A DNA stretch of 64,000 bases from Clostridia bacterium. Its GTDB lineage: Bacteria; Bacillota; Clostridia; Oscillospirales; Acutalibacteraceae. The position numbers and the translations under genes are program-made. The stretch is from contig JAFQBX010000018.1 in assembly GCA_017399535.1 (NCBI GenBank), positions 1 to 64,000 of the forward strand, in the 5' to 3' direction. Below, one piece after another: positions 7,949-15,356 of this stretch; within the stretch, counting starts at the first letter, position 1; each line of letters starts with the position of its first letter. The notes beneath the pieces are model-generated. The model was given only the letters and a program-made list of their open reading frames with translations, did not search any database and was not told the origin of the DNA.

Positions 7949-8839
7949 ATGAAGGACTTTAAACAGCAATTCCGTCAATATCTCATTGATGAAAAAAAGG
8001 TATCAGCAAATACGCTTGAATCGTATATTCGCGATTTGAGCCAGTATTTTGATTATTTTGAAGCCAATGATATTAACGAAATTGAAAAGGCAACAAACGA
8101 GGATATTAAAGATTACATCAAATATCTCGAAATAAAGGGAAAGAGTCACTCAACAATTGTTCGTGTTGTGGCGTCTATTCGCTGTTTTTATCAGTACCTT
8201 ATTATCAGTGGAGTTGTTTCATCTAATCCTGCTGCAGGTATCAAATTCGAAAAAGGCGAAAAGAAATTACCCGACATTTTATCAAATAGAGAGATTGATA
8301 TACTCCTGTCACAGCCCGATGTAAATGATTTAAAGGGCTGTCGTGATAAGGCGATGCTTGAGCTTATTTATGCTACGGGAATTCGAGTTTCGGAGCTTAT
8401 CAATCTTAATCTCAATGACGTTATTCTTGACGTAGGTATCCTTCATTGTTCGAATCCTAAAAACGACCGTATTGTACCCGTATATCCCACGGCATTATCA
8501 GCAGTTCGAGAATACATAAAGCGCGTTCGGTCAATTACCGTTTATGATAAGAATGAAACATCATTGTTTGTGAATATGAATGGACAGCGCTTGACTCGTC
8601 AAGGATTCTGGAAAATAATCAAGCAGTATGCATCGCAGGCGGGGATTAAAAAGGATATTACACCGCATACACTTCGCCATTCCTTCGCTACGCATTTGCT
8701 CGAAAACGGAGCACAGTTAAAGGATATTCAGGAAATGCTTGGACATTCTGATATTTCATCGACTCAGGTGTATGCACATATTATGAGAAATAAATTTTCA
8801 AACGCGTACAATAAGTTTCATCCGAGAGCGCATAAATAA
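7949..8839 (+). CDS. xerD: Site-specific tyrosine recombinase XerD
   Basis: 296 residues. N-terminal SAM-like DNA-binding domain (FRQYLIDEKKVSANTLESY) and a C-terminal catalytic domain with the full set: Arg in ATGIRVSEL (about residue 146), HxxR in HTLRHSFATHLL (about 240-243), His in LGHSDISSTQ and the nucleophile Tyr in QVYAHIM (about 275). With XerC it resolves chromosome dimers at dif near the terminus. Length and motifs are those of housekeeping XerD rather than a phage integrase. It follows the SpoIIM-like gene by 16 nt. Confidence 0.85.
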   Translation: MKDFKQQFRQYLIDEKKVSANTLESYIRDLSQYFDYFEANDINEIEKATNEDIKDYIKYLEIKGKSHSTIVRVVASIRCFYQYLIISGVVSSNPAAGIKFEKGEKKLPDILSNREIDILLSQPDVNDLKGCRDKAMLELIYATGIRVSELINLNLNDVILDVGILHCSNPKNDRIVPVYPTALSAVREYIKRVRSITVYDKNETSLFVNMNGQRLTRQGFWKIIKQYASQAGIKKDITPHTLRHSFATHLLENGAQLKDIQEMLGHSDISSTQVYAHIMRNKFSNAYNKFHPRAHK

Positions 8840-8855
8840 TTAAAGGTGATATAAA

Positions 8856-10241
8856 TTGGGAATTTTAAATAAATTTATCGACCATAACAAATTTGGTCCC
8901 GGCGTCAGTAAAGAAAATAACGAATCTAAAATCGGGCGCTTTTTTCGAATATTAAAGTCAAAATTTTGGAAGATATGTTCGCTCAACCTTATTTTAATTG
9001 CTTGTTTAATACCGTTTATTGCATTATCTGTCGGTATTTACAATATGACTCCATTGTCAGATAGCAATGTAGCTGTCGAATATCTTTATTCGGAAGGATA
9101 CACAACCGATTTTATCAATATCGCGGATAAATATATTGATGCCTTTCAGCCGAGTGAAAAGAAGCTGGTTGAGTTAAAGGCAGCATTTACCGCATTTACC
9201 GAAAAGATTAAAAAGGTAAATCCTGATTTTATAACAGAAGGCAGTTCTGAATTTGATTTTTCGAAATATAGTGAAGACGATGGTAAAGAAATTTTAACCC
9301 TTGCAACAAACATTCTCGATATTCTTGATGGCGAAAGACTGAAAATAAAAAATGACGACGGCAAATGGTCTGTCATAGATACAAAGAGTAATGATTATGT
9401 GTTAACATCGATTTCCTTTGATGATGGAGATATTTTAATAACCGATTCAATGCCGGGTGACTATGCTGATTATTTTTATTGGGTTCTGGTATTTCTGCCC
9501 TTTGCTTTTATCGGGCCTATTATGGCAGGTGTTATAAAGGTAACACGCGATTTCGTTAGGGAAGAACCGGTATTCTTGTTTTCCGATTTCATTGACGGCG
9601 CTAAGAAAAACTTTTTCCCGTCAATAATCATTTCAGTAATTCAGTATTTTGTCAGCGCTATTGTAATAAACGCGATTTTACTTTATTATTCATATTTAGG
9701 CAACGGATTTATTTACACCTTTGCGTTTGCGGCATCGCTGTTTTTGGCATTCATTTTTATTGCCATGAATTTTTACGTTATGCTTATGCAGGTAACGCTT
9801 AAACTGTCGCTTAAAAAGATATTTAAAAACGCCTTTTTCTTCTCGATAATTTGCCTGTTTAGAAACATTTTACTGTTGGTTGGATTTATTGCAGTAATAC
9901 TTTTGTATGTAGTATTATTTATCGTGGGTCAGGCGTATGGACTCGTTCTCGGCTTTACAATGCTTTCGGTGCTCGGATTCCTGATTGAGCTTATGATTTA
10001 TGTTTTAATTTCTGCAGTTTATCCGCCGATTAAGCGCATTGTAATCGATCCGTATTACGAGGCACACAAAGAGGAAACGTCAGCCGCTGTAACTGATAAG
10101 GATAAAGCTGCTGATAAAATTGCCGAATCACAGCCGTCATCCGAGTCTGATGATGAAAAAGCCGAAAGTGAATATGTTTACCATAATGGTAGAATGATTC
10201 ACCGCTCGGCACTCGAAAATGATATATTATTTAGAGATTAA
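8856..10241 (+). CDS. YesL/DUF624-type membrane protein with a large extracytoplasmic insert
   Basis: 461 residues from a TTG start preceded by AAGGTGAT. The N-terminus (GRFFRILKSKFWKICSLNL followed by LILIACLIPF) is characteristic of the YesL/DUF624 family. After the first helix (about residues 40-65) comes a predicted outside domain of about 130 residues, acidic and without cysteines, then five or so further helices (about 205-395), then a hydrophilic cytoplasmic tail rich in Asp, Glu and Ser. Ordinary YesL proteins are near 200 residues, so both the insert and the tail are additions. Function unknown; members near sugar transporters are thought to be accessory membrane proteins. It follows xerD by 16 nt. 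Confidence 0.6.
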   Translation: MGILNKFIDHNKFGPGVSKENNESKIGRFFRILKSKFWKICSLNLILIACLIPFIALSVGIYNMTPLSDSNVAVEYLYSEGYTTDFINIADKYIDAFQPSEKKLVELKAAFTAFTEKIKKVNPDFITEGSSEFDFSKYSEDDGKEILTLATNILDILDGERLKIKNDDGKWSVIDTKSNDYVLTSISFDDGDILITDSMPGDYADYFYWVLVFLPFAFIGPIMAGVIKVTRDFVREEPVFLFSDFIDGAKKNFFPSIIISVIQYFVSAIVINAILLYYSYLGNGFIYTFAFAASLFLAFIFIAMNFYVMLMQVTLKLSLKKIFKNAFFFSIICLFRNILLLVGFIAVILLYVVLFIVGQAYGLVLGFTMLSVLGFLIELMIYVLISAVYPPIKRIVIDPYYEAHKEETSAAVTDKDKAADKIAESQPSSESDDEKAESEYVYHNGRMIHRSALENDILFRD

Positions 10242-10243
10242 GT

Positions 10244-10279
10244 AAAACAAACCGTCAACAACAGTTGACGGTTTGTTTT
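10244..10279. terminator. Bidirectional terminator
   Basis: Perfect 16-bp stem (10244-10259 with 10264-10279), loop AACA, flanked by A and T runs; it serves the YesL-type gene and the convergent LCP gene. Confidence 0.9.
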
Positions 10280-10280
10280 T

Positions 10281-11486
10281 TTATATTTCTTTATAGAATA
10301 CGTCGAGAACTAGCTCATACAGCTTTTGATTATCAGGATAGAATGCGGCATAATTACCTTCAACTCCGATTTCTCCCTCAATGTTTTTGAATTCAATATT
10401 CATATTGCCATTGAAAAATACCGAGGTCAAAAAAGTGATTTTGTCAACCGATAATGTACTAACTGAATATTGATTAACCTTGTTATAAAGGTTGACCGGG
10501 GTAGAAATATCTTTCTTTGTTCGCTCAATTGCTTTTGAAGAAAATGCCTTTAAATAATCTATCTGACGGGTCATTCGGTGGGCGTTTGATTCGGTTTTGT
10601 TTATATTTCTGGACCGAATATATTTATATACGTCGTTTCCTCGCAGGGTAATCATTTTACCCGTTTTCTTTGTCATGCTACTGTTATACGCTGGAACTGC
10701 GACACCGCCCACAGCGTCATTTAGCACTCTTACAGCGTTTAAATCAACCGCCATATAGGTATTGATGGGTACTCCGCATAAAACGTTTGAAACCGACCAA
10801 ATGGTGCTTTCACAGCTCATATCCTTGCCGTCGCCATAAGCGTAAGCGAGACAAAGCTGTCTTTTTTCGGTACGGATATAGTTTCCTTCGCCGGAATAAA
10901 TTTTGATATCGGTCATGGTGTCACGAGAAATTCCGATAACCGTTGTATCGCCGTTTGATGTGTCAATTGTTACGGCGTATATAGCGTCAGCTTGACCGTT
11001 TTTGCCGTTTTTATATGTTTTGTCAATATTTGTTTTATCGATGCCCATAAAAAGAATGGTGGTTATATTTTCGTTGTAAATATAATTTTTGCCGTTGTAG
11101 CTTACAATTCCGTTTTCGTCAATGAATGCATCAACATCGGGAGGTATTGTGTGAATACTGTTGTTTTCAAGCATCGCATTTTTACCATACATGGTCAAGA
11201 ACGAAATGCTGTTAGGAATGGCTAAAAGTAGACATAACAGTATAGCCAATATTGCTGTAATTATCTTACCCTTTTTCTTATACAGTCTAAAATAAATTAG
11301 AGTATATAGGAAAAGGGCGATTACGGAAATTATAATAATAGGTATTTTGAGTATATTACTGAAGTTTATTAAAGCGTAAATAATTGAGAATAGAGCGCTT
11401 CCGACTATCACAGCAGAGATGAATAAGAATACAATAATCTTCCATACTCTATCGAATATCAGTAGTTTTTTAATAGGTGAACTCAT
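10281..11486 (-). CDS. LytR-CpsA-Psr (LCP) family glycopolymer transferase
   Basis: 401 residues: three N-terminal membrane helices (about 16-40, 45-66, 74-97) and an extracellular LCP domain. LCP enzymes move undecaprenyl-linked glycopolymers such as teichoic acids or capsule onto peptidoglycan. Family marks are ILFMGIDKT, the AVTIDTSNGDTTVIGISRDT block with its conserved Arg, and YIRSRNINKTESNAHRMTRQ with the Arg residues that bind the lipid pyrophosphate. Three N-terminal helices instead of one is a variant seen in clostridial members. It overlaps the end of the sortase gene by 17 bp and is probably co-translated with it. Confidence 0.88.
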   Translation of the reverse strand: MSSPIKKLLIFDRVWKIIVFLFISAVIVGSALFSIIYALINFSNILKIPIIIISVIALFLYTLIYFRLYKKKGKIITAILAILLCLLLAIPNSISFLTMYGKNAMLENNSIHTIPPDVDAFIDENGIVSYNGKNYIYNENITTILFMGIDKTNIDKTYKNGKNGQADAIYAVTIDTSNGDTTVIGISRDTMTDIKIYSGEGNYIRTEKRQLCLAYAYGDGKDMSCESTIWSVSNVLCGVPINTYMAVDLNAVRVLNDAVGGVAVPAYNSSMTKKTGKMITLRGNDVYKYIRSRNINKTESNAHRMTRQIDYLKAFSSKAIERTKKDISTPVNLYNKVNQYSVSTLSVDKITFLTSVFFNGNMNIEFKNIEGEIGVEGNYAAFYPDNQKLYELVLDVFYKEI

Positions 11487-12255
11487 CTTTTATCAAGACT
11501 CCTTGAACAAGATACCTGTTATTTGGTTTATTATTCGCCAAACATGTGCTGAGTGTAACAATTTTATCGTCGGTGGTGAGATTGACCTCGCGTGTGTTTT
11601 TGTAAATTGAGTTGGGGTTTTGAACGTATTCAAGATAGCTTGCGAACACTTCTTTGTCAAAGAAATTGAATGAATTTAAAATATGCCTTGCATCGTATTC
11701 GTAGGCGGCAAAGATGCGGTAGGTGAGAATGTGTCCTCGCGTGTAAATATAAAAGTATTCATTCTCGTTAAAGAAATCCTCTTTCTTGAATTTATGCAGA
11801 TGGCGGAACATGCTGCCGTTTTTCATATTGTGGCCATAAATTACGGTATTAGGGTCGGAAAAATCCTTCTGATTAAGCTTTTGTGTAAAAATTGCACCAG
11901 CCGCTGACTTCTTTTTATTCACGTTATGGTCAACGTAAAAAAGGTCATCCTCGGCATAACTTTGGAGAATAGGGTAGTCAATCTTTGTATTAGGTACGGT
12001 TATCCATGCATAAATGTCTTTGTTCTGCTTTTCGAGTTCGTTAAAGTTGATTGGATTTTCGACCAAGATAACCGAATCATCATAATGAGGGTTGGAAACA
12101 GTAATATTCTTGTCGCCGGAGGAAACCTTGTATTTATCGGTGTCAAAATCATTGTTGCTGCTGCTTTGACACATAGTGACACCTAAAATAATAGCGATAA
12201 TCAATAAAAGCGAGATTAAAATAATAATTATATTTCTTCTTTTATTACTTTTCAT
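11470..12255 (-). CDS. srtB: Class B sortase
   Basis: 261 residues: one N-terminal signal-anchor helix (about 8-28) and a sortase domain with YAWITVPNTKIDYPILQ, the catalytic His in YGHNM (about residue 141), Cys in LSTCLANN (about 237) and Arg in NNRYLVQGVL (about 245). It attaches secreted proteins to the cell wall by cleaving a C-terminal sorting motif. Nearest candidate substrates are the neighbouring gene at 12348-12821 (SPVTSDN ahead of its last helix) and the surface protein at the window start (SPQTGDN); these resemble the (S/P)PXTG motif of C. difficile SrtB. It overlaps the LCP gene by 17 bp. Confidence 0.9.
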   Translation of the reverse strand: MKSNKRRNIIIILISLLLIIAIILGVTMCQSSSNNDFDTDKYKVSSGDKNITVSNPHYDDSVILVENPINFNELEKQNKDIYAWITVPNTKIDYPILQSYAEDDLFYVDHNVNKKKSAAGAIFTQKLNQKDFSDPNTVIYGHNMKNGSMFRHLHKFKKEDFFNENEYFYIYTRGHILTYRIFAAYEYDARHILNSFNFFDKEVFASYLEYVQNPNSIYKNTREVNLTTDDKIVTLSTCLANNKPNNRYLVQGVLIKDEFTY

Positions 12256-12286
12256 AAAAGTCAGCCACTTTCGGTTTAATAAATAA

Positions 12287-12322
12287 ATCCCATCCCGAAA
12301 CCTTTAAGCATCAGGACAGGAT
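12287..12322 (-). terminator. Possible hairpin between substrate and sortase genes
   Basis: On the minus strand AAATCC...TCC can pair with GGGAT...GGATTT, an imperfect stem followed by a T-rich but not pure T tract. It could act as a partial terminator that lets sortase be made at a lower level than its upstream neighbour. Confidence 0.3.
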
Positions 12323-12347
12323 TTATAATAGTTATAAGTTTATTGAA

Positions 12348-12821
12348 TTATTGAACAACATGCTTGTTGCGGATGATTGCATAACCTGCAACGGCTAAAA
12401 CAGCAATCAAGGAAACGAGTGCGATGGGGAGAACACTGTTAGTGTTATCTGAGGTAACAGGTGAACCCGAACCGCTGTCAACAGGACCCGAAGGTGTAGA
12501 TGTGCCAATCGGCTTCCATATCGGAGAAATGGTAATGTCGGTTGTGTAATCGAAGGTAATTTCGGTGCTGGTTAAGCTACCATCAGTAATTGTGTAGCTA
12601 CCTTCAACGGTCCATCCTTCGAATTCGTATCCTTCGTTAGGAGTGGCAACAACTGTGTATGTTTCGTCCTCATTTTCTTCACCGACAGCGTTACCACCGT
12701 TTGTTTGGATAATGGTAACCTTAATTTCAACAACGCCGTTAGGGCTTTTTTTAGCGCTTGCCATAACGGGCAAAGCGAATATGAGAGTTAATACTAAAAA
12801 CAGAGCAATAAATCTTTTCAT
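12348..12821 (-). CDS. Secreted protein with bacterial repeat domain, candidate sortase substrate
   Basis: 157 residues. Signal peptide MKRFIALFLVLTLIFALPVMASA, then one beta-type repeat of the Flg_new/InlB B-repeat kind (TYTVVATPNEGYEFEGWTVEG), then a Ser/Gly/Pro-rich linker ending SPVTSDNTN, a hydrophobic helix and a short tail with basic residues (RNKHVVQ). That end resembles a cell-wall sorting signal in which the usual SPXTG has become SPVTS; if it does not work, the helix would simply anchor it in the membrane. It sits directly upstream of the class B sortase in the same direction and has its own strong promoter. Confidence 0.75.
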   Translation of the reverse strand: MKRFIALFLVLTLIFALPVMASAKKSPNGVVEIKVTIIQTNGGNAVGEENEDETYTVVATPNEGYEFEGWTVEGSYTITDGSLTSTEITFDYTTDITISPIWKPIGTSTPSGPVDSGSGSPVTSDNTNSVLPIALVSLIAVLAVAGYAIIRNKHVVQ

Positions 12822-12860
12822 AATTATCCTCCTGAATGATACTTATAAAATTACATCATC

Positions 12861-12889
12861 ATTATATAGTATGTTTTATCAAAAATCAA
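12861..12889 (-). promoter_or_regulatory. Sigma-A promoter of the sortase-substrate gene
   Basis: Minus strand TTGATT (12889-12884), 17-bp spacer, TATAAT (12866-12861); an AGGAGGAT site precedes the ATG at 12821. Confidence 0.8.
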
Positions 12890-12919
12890 TACTTTTTACA
12901 ATATTTTTTCTGCTATTAT

Positions 12920-12948
12920 TTGACATTGCGCTTAAATTATAATATATT
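12920..12948 (+). promoter_or_regulatory. Putative promoter of the RluA-type gene
   Basis: TTGACA (12920-12925), 17-bp spacer, TATATT (12943-12948), 33 nt before the start codon. Confidence 0.6.
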
Positions 12949-12980
12949 CATATTATTGACTTGAAAGTGAGTAAACTCAA

Positions 12981-13679
12981 ATGATAAATATATTATATCA
13001 GGATAAAGCAATAATTGTTTGCGAAAAGCCAATTGGAGTACTATCCGAGCGAGGTCATAACACACGCGAAAAATGTATGCCGAATATGCTTGAAAAGCTA
13101 ACAAAAACGTACAGAATTGATGTCGTTCATCGACTTGATAAAGCGGTTGGCGGATTGATGGTGTTTTCCAAGAATTCGAAGGCATCGGCGGGGCTTTCGG
13201 GGGCAATTGCATCGCATAAAATGAAAAAACAGTACCTTGCCGTTGTTGCAGGGTGTCCCGAAGAAAAGGAAGGGCAGTGGCGTGATTTTCTTTTTCGTGA
13301 CAAGTCAAAAAACAAATCGTTTGTGGTAAAGAAATTACGTACTGGTGCAAAAGAGGCAATTCTGAATTATAAAGTTTTAGACACTATAGAGGTTAAGGAC
13401 GGCGTTGTTTCGTTGCTGCAAATTTCGTTACAGACGGGCAGAACGCATCAAATTCGAGTTCAATGCGCATCGCGAAAAATGCCCCTTTTGGGTGATGAAA
13501 AGTACGGCAGTCGAATACATACAAAGAACATCGCCCTTTGGTCAAATCGACTTGCTTTCGACCATCCCATTACAAAAAAGCCGATTGACATTACTCTTGA
13601 CCCACCTAAAACGGAACCGTGGATTTGGTTTAATAAGGAAACACTTCAATTAACTCAATGTTCCCATTGTCCATACTAA
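12981..13679 (+). CDS. RluA-family RNA pseudouridine synthase
   Basis: 232 residues. Catalytic motif HRLDKAVGGLMVFSKN near residue 50 with the Asp nucleophile, the LQTGRTHQIRVQ motif near residue 155 and GDEKYG near 172 place it in the RluA/RluC/RluD family, which isomerises uridine to pseudouridine in 23S rRNA or tRNA. No S4 domain is present, so it is a short form; the target base cannot be read from the sequence. The last 50 bp overlap the convergent lipoprotein gene, so the two messages share antisense 3' ends. Confidence 0.88.
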   Translation: MINILYQDKAIIVCEKPIGVLSERGHNTREKCMPNMLEKLTKTYRIDVVHRLDKAVGGLMVFSKNSKASAGLSGAIASHKMKKQYLAVVAGCPEEKEGQWRDFLFRDKSKNKSFVVKKLRTGAKEAILNYKVLDTIEVKDGVVSLLQISLQTGRTHQIRVQCASRKMPLLGDEKYGSRIHTKNIALWSNRLAFDHPITKKPIDITLDPPKTEPWIWFNKETLQLTQCSHCPY

Positions 13680-14601
13680 TACCTATGGCGTAATATTTTG
13701 TCGTATCATTATACGAAAATGATATACCTCTATTATACGTTATATCGTTTAAGTAGGTGTGAAGAACAATCGGTTTAGATGGGGAAATGCTATCAATCGC
13801 AGAGATGGTTTTAACAACAACTAATGATTCTGATTCGTCCAGTTCAATGAATTTAAAGTTATCGAGTTGAATATTGGTATTTATTACGAGGTCATAATTT
13901 ATTAAATCGGGATCAATGTCAGATAAATGAATATAATTATTCATATCGTTGTTATGTTTCCCAGTTGCTTCTTTAATTGTTAATTTTATCTTTTTAGTTG
14001 CTTCGTTTGCGGATTCTGAATTATTTGAGTTGTCATTATCTGAGCTATCTGTTATTTCACTTTCAGTATTTGAGTTGTCCACGATTGAGGTTTCATCATT
14101 CGATGTTTCATCTGAATAATTTATAATTTCATCGGGCAGGTAATCGAAAATCAAATTCTCCCATTTTTCAGTGTCGCACCCGAAGTGATTTTTATCAATT
14201 CTGTTTCCGTCTGCGTCAAAAGATTCACCAAAGCCACCATCGGAAATGAGTATATAATTCCCGTTATTATACTTAATTTTTACAACGTAATTTCCGTAAC
14301 TAAAACTAGGATCAACCGCTCCGGGCACAATTAAAATATAATCTTTGAATTGTATTTTTGATAATTTATTTAAAAAATCCGAAAATTCATTTTCATCCAA
14401 TGAGTATGCTAGTGTGTCAGCGTTTACATCGCTACCAGTTATCCGTTCGCTTTTATGAATACCATAAATCTCTATTGTTGACACTTTTTCTGCATCAATG
14501 TCGTCATATCGTTTATAGCGAGGGATAATAATGCAACCAGTGAGCGAAAAGATAATGCATAATATCATAAGAATTGATAATAATTTTTTGCACAATTTCA
14601 T
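13630..14601 (-). CDS. Lipoprotein of unknown function with Asn/Ser/Asp-rich linker
   Basis: 323 residues. Lipoprotein signal peptide with lipobox SLTGC (Cys about residue 22), a folded domain of about 150 residues, a low-complexity Ser/Asn/Asp/Glu linker (about 170-205), then a second beta-rich domain to the end. I recognise neither domain. Lipidation would put it on the outer face of the membrane. The ATG at 14601 is preceded by a weak AAGGT site. Its 3' end overlaps the RluA gene head-on by 50 bp and no terminator is visible between the two. Confidence 0.7.
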   Translation of the reverse strand: MKLCKKLLSILMILCIIFSLTGCIIIPRYKRYDDIDAEKVSTIEIYGIHKSERITGSDVNADTLAYSLDENEFSDFLNKLSKIQFKDYILIVPGAVDPSFSYGNYVVKIKYNNGNYILISDGGFGESFDADGNRIDKNHFGCDTEKWENLIFDYLPDEIINYSDETSNDETSIVDNSNTESEITDSSDNDNSNNSESANEATKKIKLTIKEATGKHNNDMNNYIHLSDIDPDLINYDLVINTNIQLDNFKFIELDESESLVVVKTISAIDSISPSKPIVLHTYLNDITYNRGISFSYNDTTKYYAIGISMDNGNIELIEVFPY

Positions 14602-14741
14602 TATAGCACGACCTTCGCAATAAATTTAAAACAATTAATATTGTTTGTTAAATTGTACCAATAATTATTATAAAAGTAAATTCATTTAACAAAAAGTTTA
14701 CAAAAACCTTCCATTTTTTTAGTTAGTTATATGTGTGAATT

Positions 14742-14770
14742 AAAAAAAGCACTCTTTCGAGTGCTTTTTT
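14742..14770. terminator. Terminator behind the small lipoprotein gene
   Basis: GCACTC/GAGTGC (14749-14754 with 14759-14764) plus long A and T flanks that extend the stem; it acts for the minus-strand gene at 14788 and possibly in both directions. Confidence 0.85.
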
Positions 14771-14787
14771 ATGTAGGACCTAAAATT

Positions 14788-15108
14788 TTATTTCTTTTCG
14801 TAAACAACTGTTGAACCAAAGCTGTCTTCGATGTTAAGCTTGTTTCCGTCAATTGTGTACTTGAATGTGCTCGGTTCGGAGTTGGTGTATGTGATTGTTA
14901 CAGCAGTACCGTCATCGGTGTAGGTGAAGTCCATAGAAGCGCCCATATATTCGTAAGAACCTTTACCATCCTCACCGAAATTATAGATAGCGCCTGCCAT
15001 ATCAACCGATTCCCATGAACCAACAATGGTTGCCTCTTTTTCGCCACCGCATGCAACTAATGAGAATGTCAAAACAACAACCAACATCAATGCAAATAAT
15101 TTCTTCAT
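14788..15108 (-). CDS. Small lipocalin-like lipoprotein (DUF5640-like)
   Basis: 106 residues. Signal peptide MKKLFALMLVVVLTFSLVAC with lipobox LVAC, then a single beta-rich domain of about 80 residues of the form GSWESVDMAGAIYNFGEDGKG...YTDDGTAVTITY...YTIDGNKLNI. This strand pattern is that of the small lipocalin-like domains (DUF5640 and relatives) frequent in clostridial lipoproteins; the ligand is unknown. The ATG at 15108 follows an AGAGGAA site; the ATG six codons upstream does not. It is followed closely by its own terminator, so it is a single-gene unit. Confidence 0.7.
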   Translation of the reverse strand: MKKLFALMLVVVLTFSLVACGGEKEATIVGSWESVDMAGAIYNFGEDGKGSYEYMGASMDFTYTDDGTAVTITYTNSEPSTFKYTIDGNKLNIEDSFGSTVVYEKK

Positions 15109-15185
15109 AACATTTCCTCTTTTCATTGAATTTAAGCGATTTTGTATCCGCTTATGCTATAATAATACTCACATAATTCATAAAA

Positions 15186-15219
15186 ATCCCCACCCATTTT
15201 AAAAAAATCGGGTGGGGAT
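15186..15219 (-). terminator. Strong orphan terminator-like hairpin
   Basis: Perfect GC-rich 10-bp stem (15186-15195 with 15210-15219) followed on the minus strand by TTTTTA. No gene lies between it and the glnA terminator upstream, so it may end a short RNA. Confidence 0.7.
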
Positions 15220-15302
15220 GGAGCTGAAATGGATGTTTTTTTATAATTTCACATATTTTTCATTCGTTTTTTGCGAGACCGACCGCTTCGAAAAAAGGGA
15301 TT

Positions 15303-15330
15303 ATTATAATATCAAAAAAGCTCCGGACAA
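15303..15330 (-). promoter_or_regulatory. Possible promoter of a short RNA behind glnA
   Basis: Minus strand TTGTCC (15330-15325), 16-bp spacer, TATAAT (15308-15303). A transcript from here would run about 110 nt to the hairpin at 15186-15219. The -35 box is weak and lies inside the glnA terminator. Confidence 0.3.
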
Positions 15331-15348
15331 AAGTCCCGAGCTTTTTTT
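15314..15348 (-). terminator. Terminator of glnA
   Basis: AAAAAAGCTC pairs with GAGCTTTTTT, with one mismatch and GGAC/GTCC at the loop end; it begins about 10 nt after the glnA stop codon. Confidence 0.8.
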
Positions 15349-15356
15349 GCTGCAAA

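Noticed and set aside
12256..12347. Possible c-di-GMP riboswitch ahead of the sortase gene, since such switches control adhesins in Clostridia.
   Set aside because: The conserved GEMM words and the GAAA tetraloop helix are absent; the region only allows a weak hairpin.
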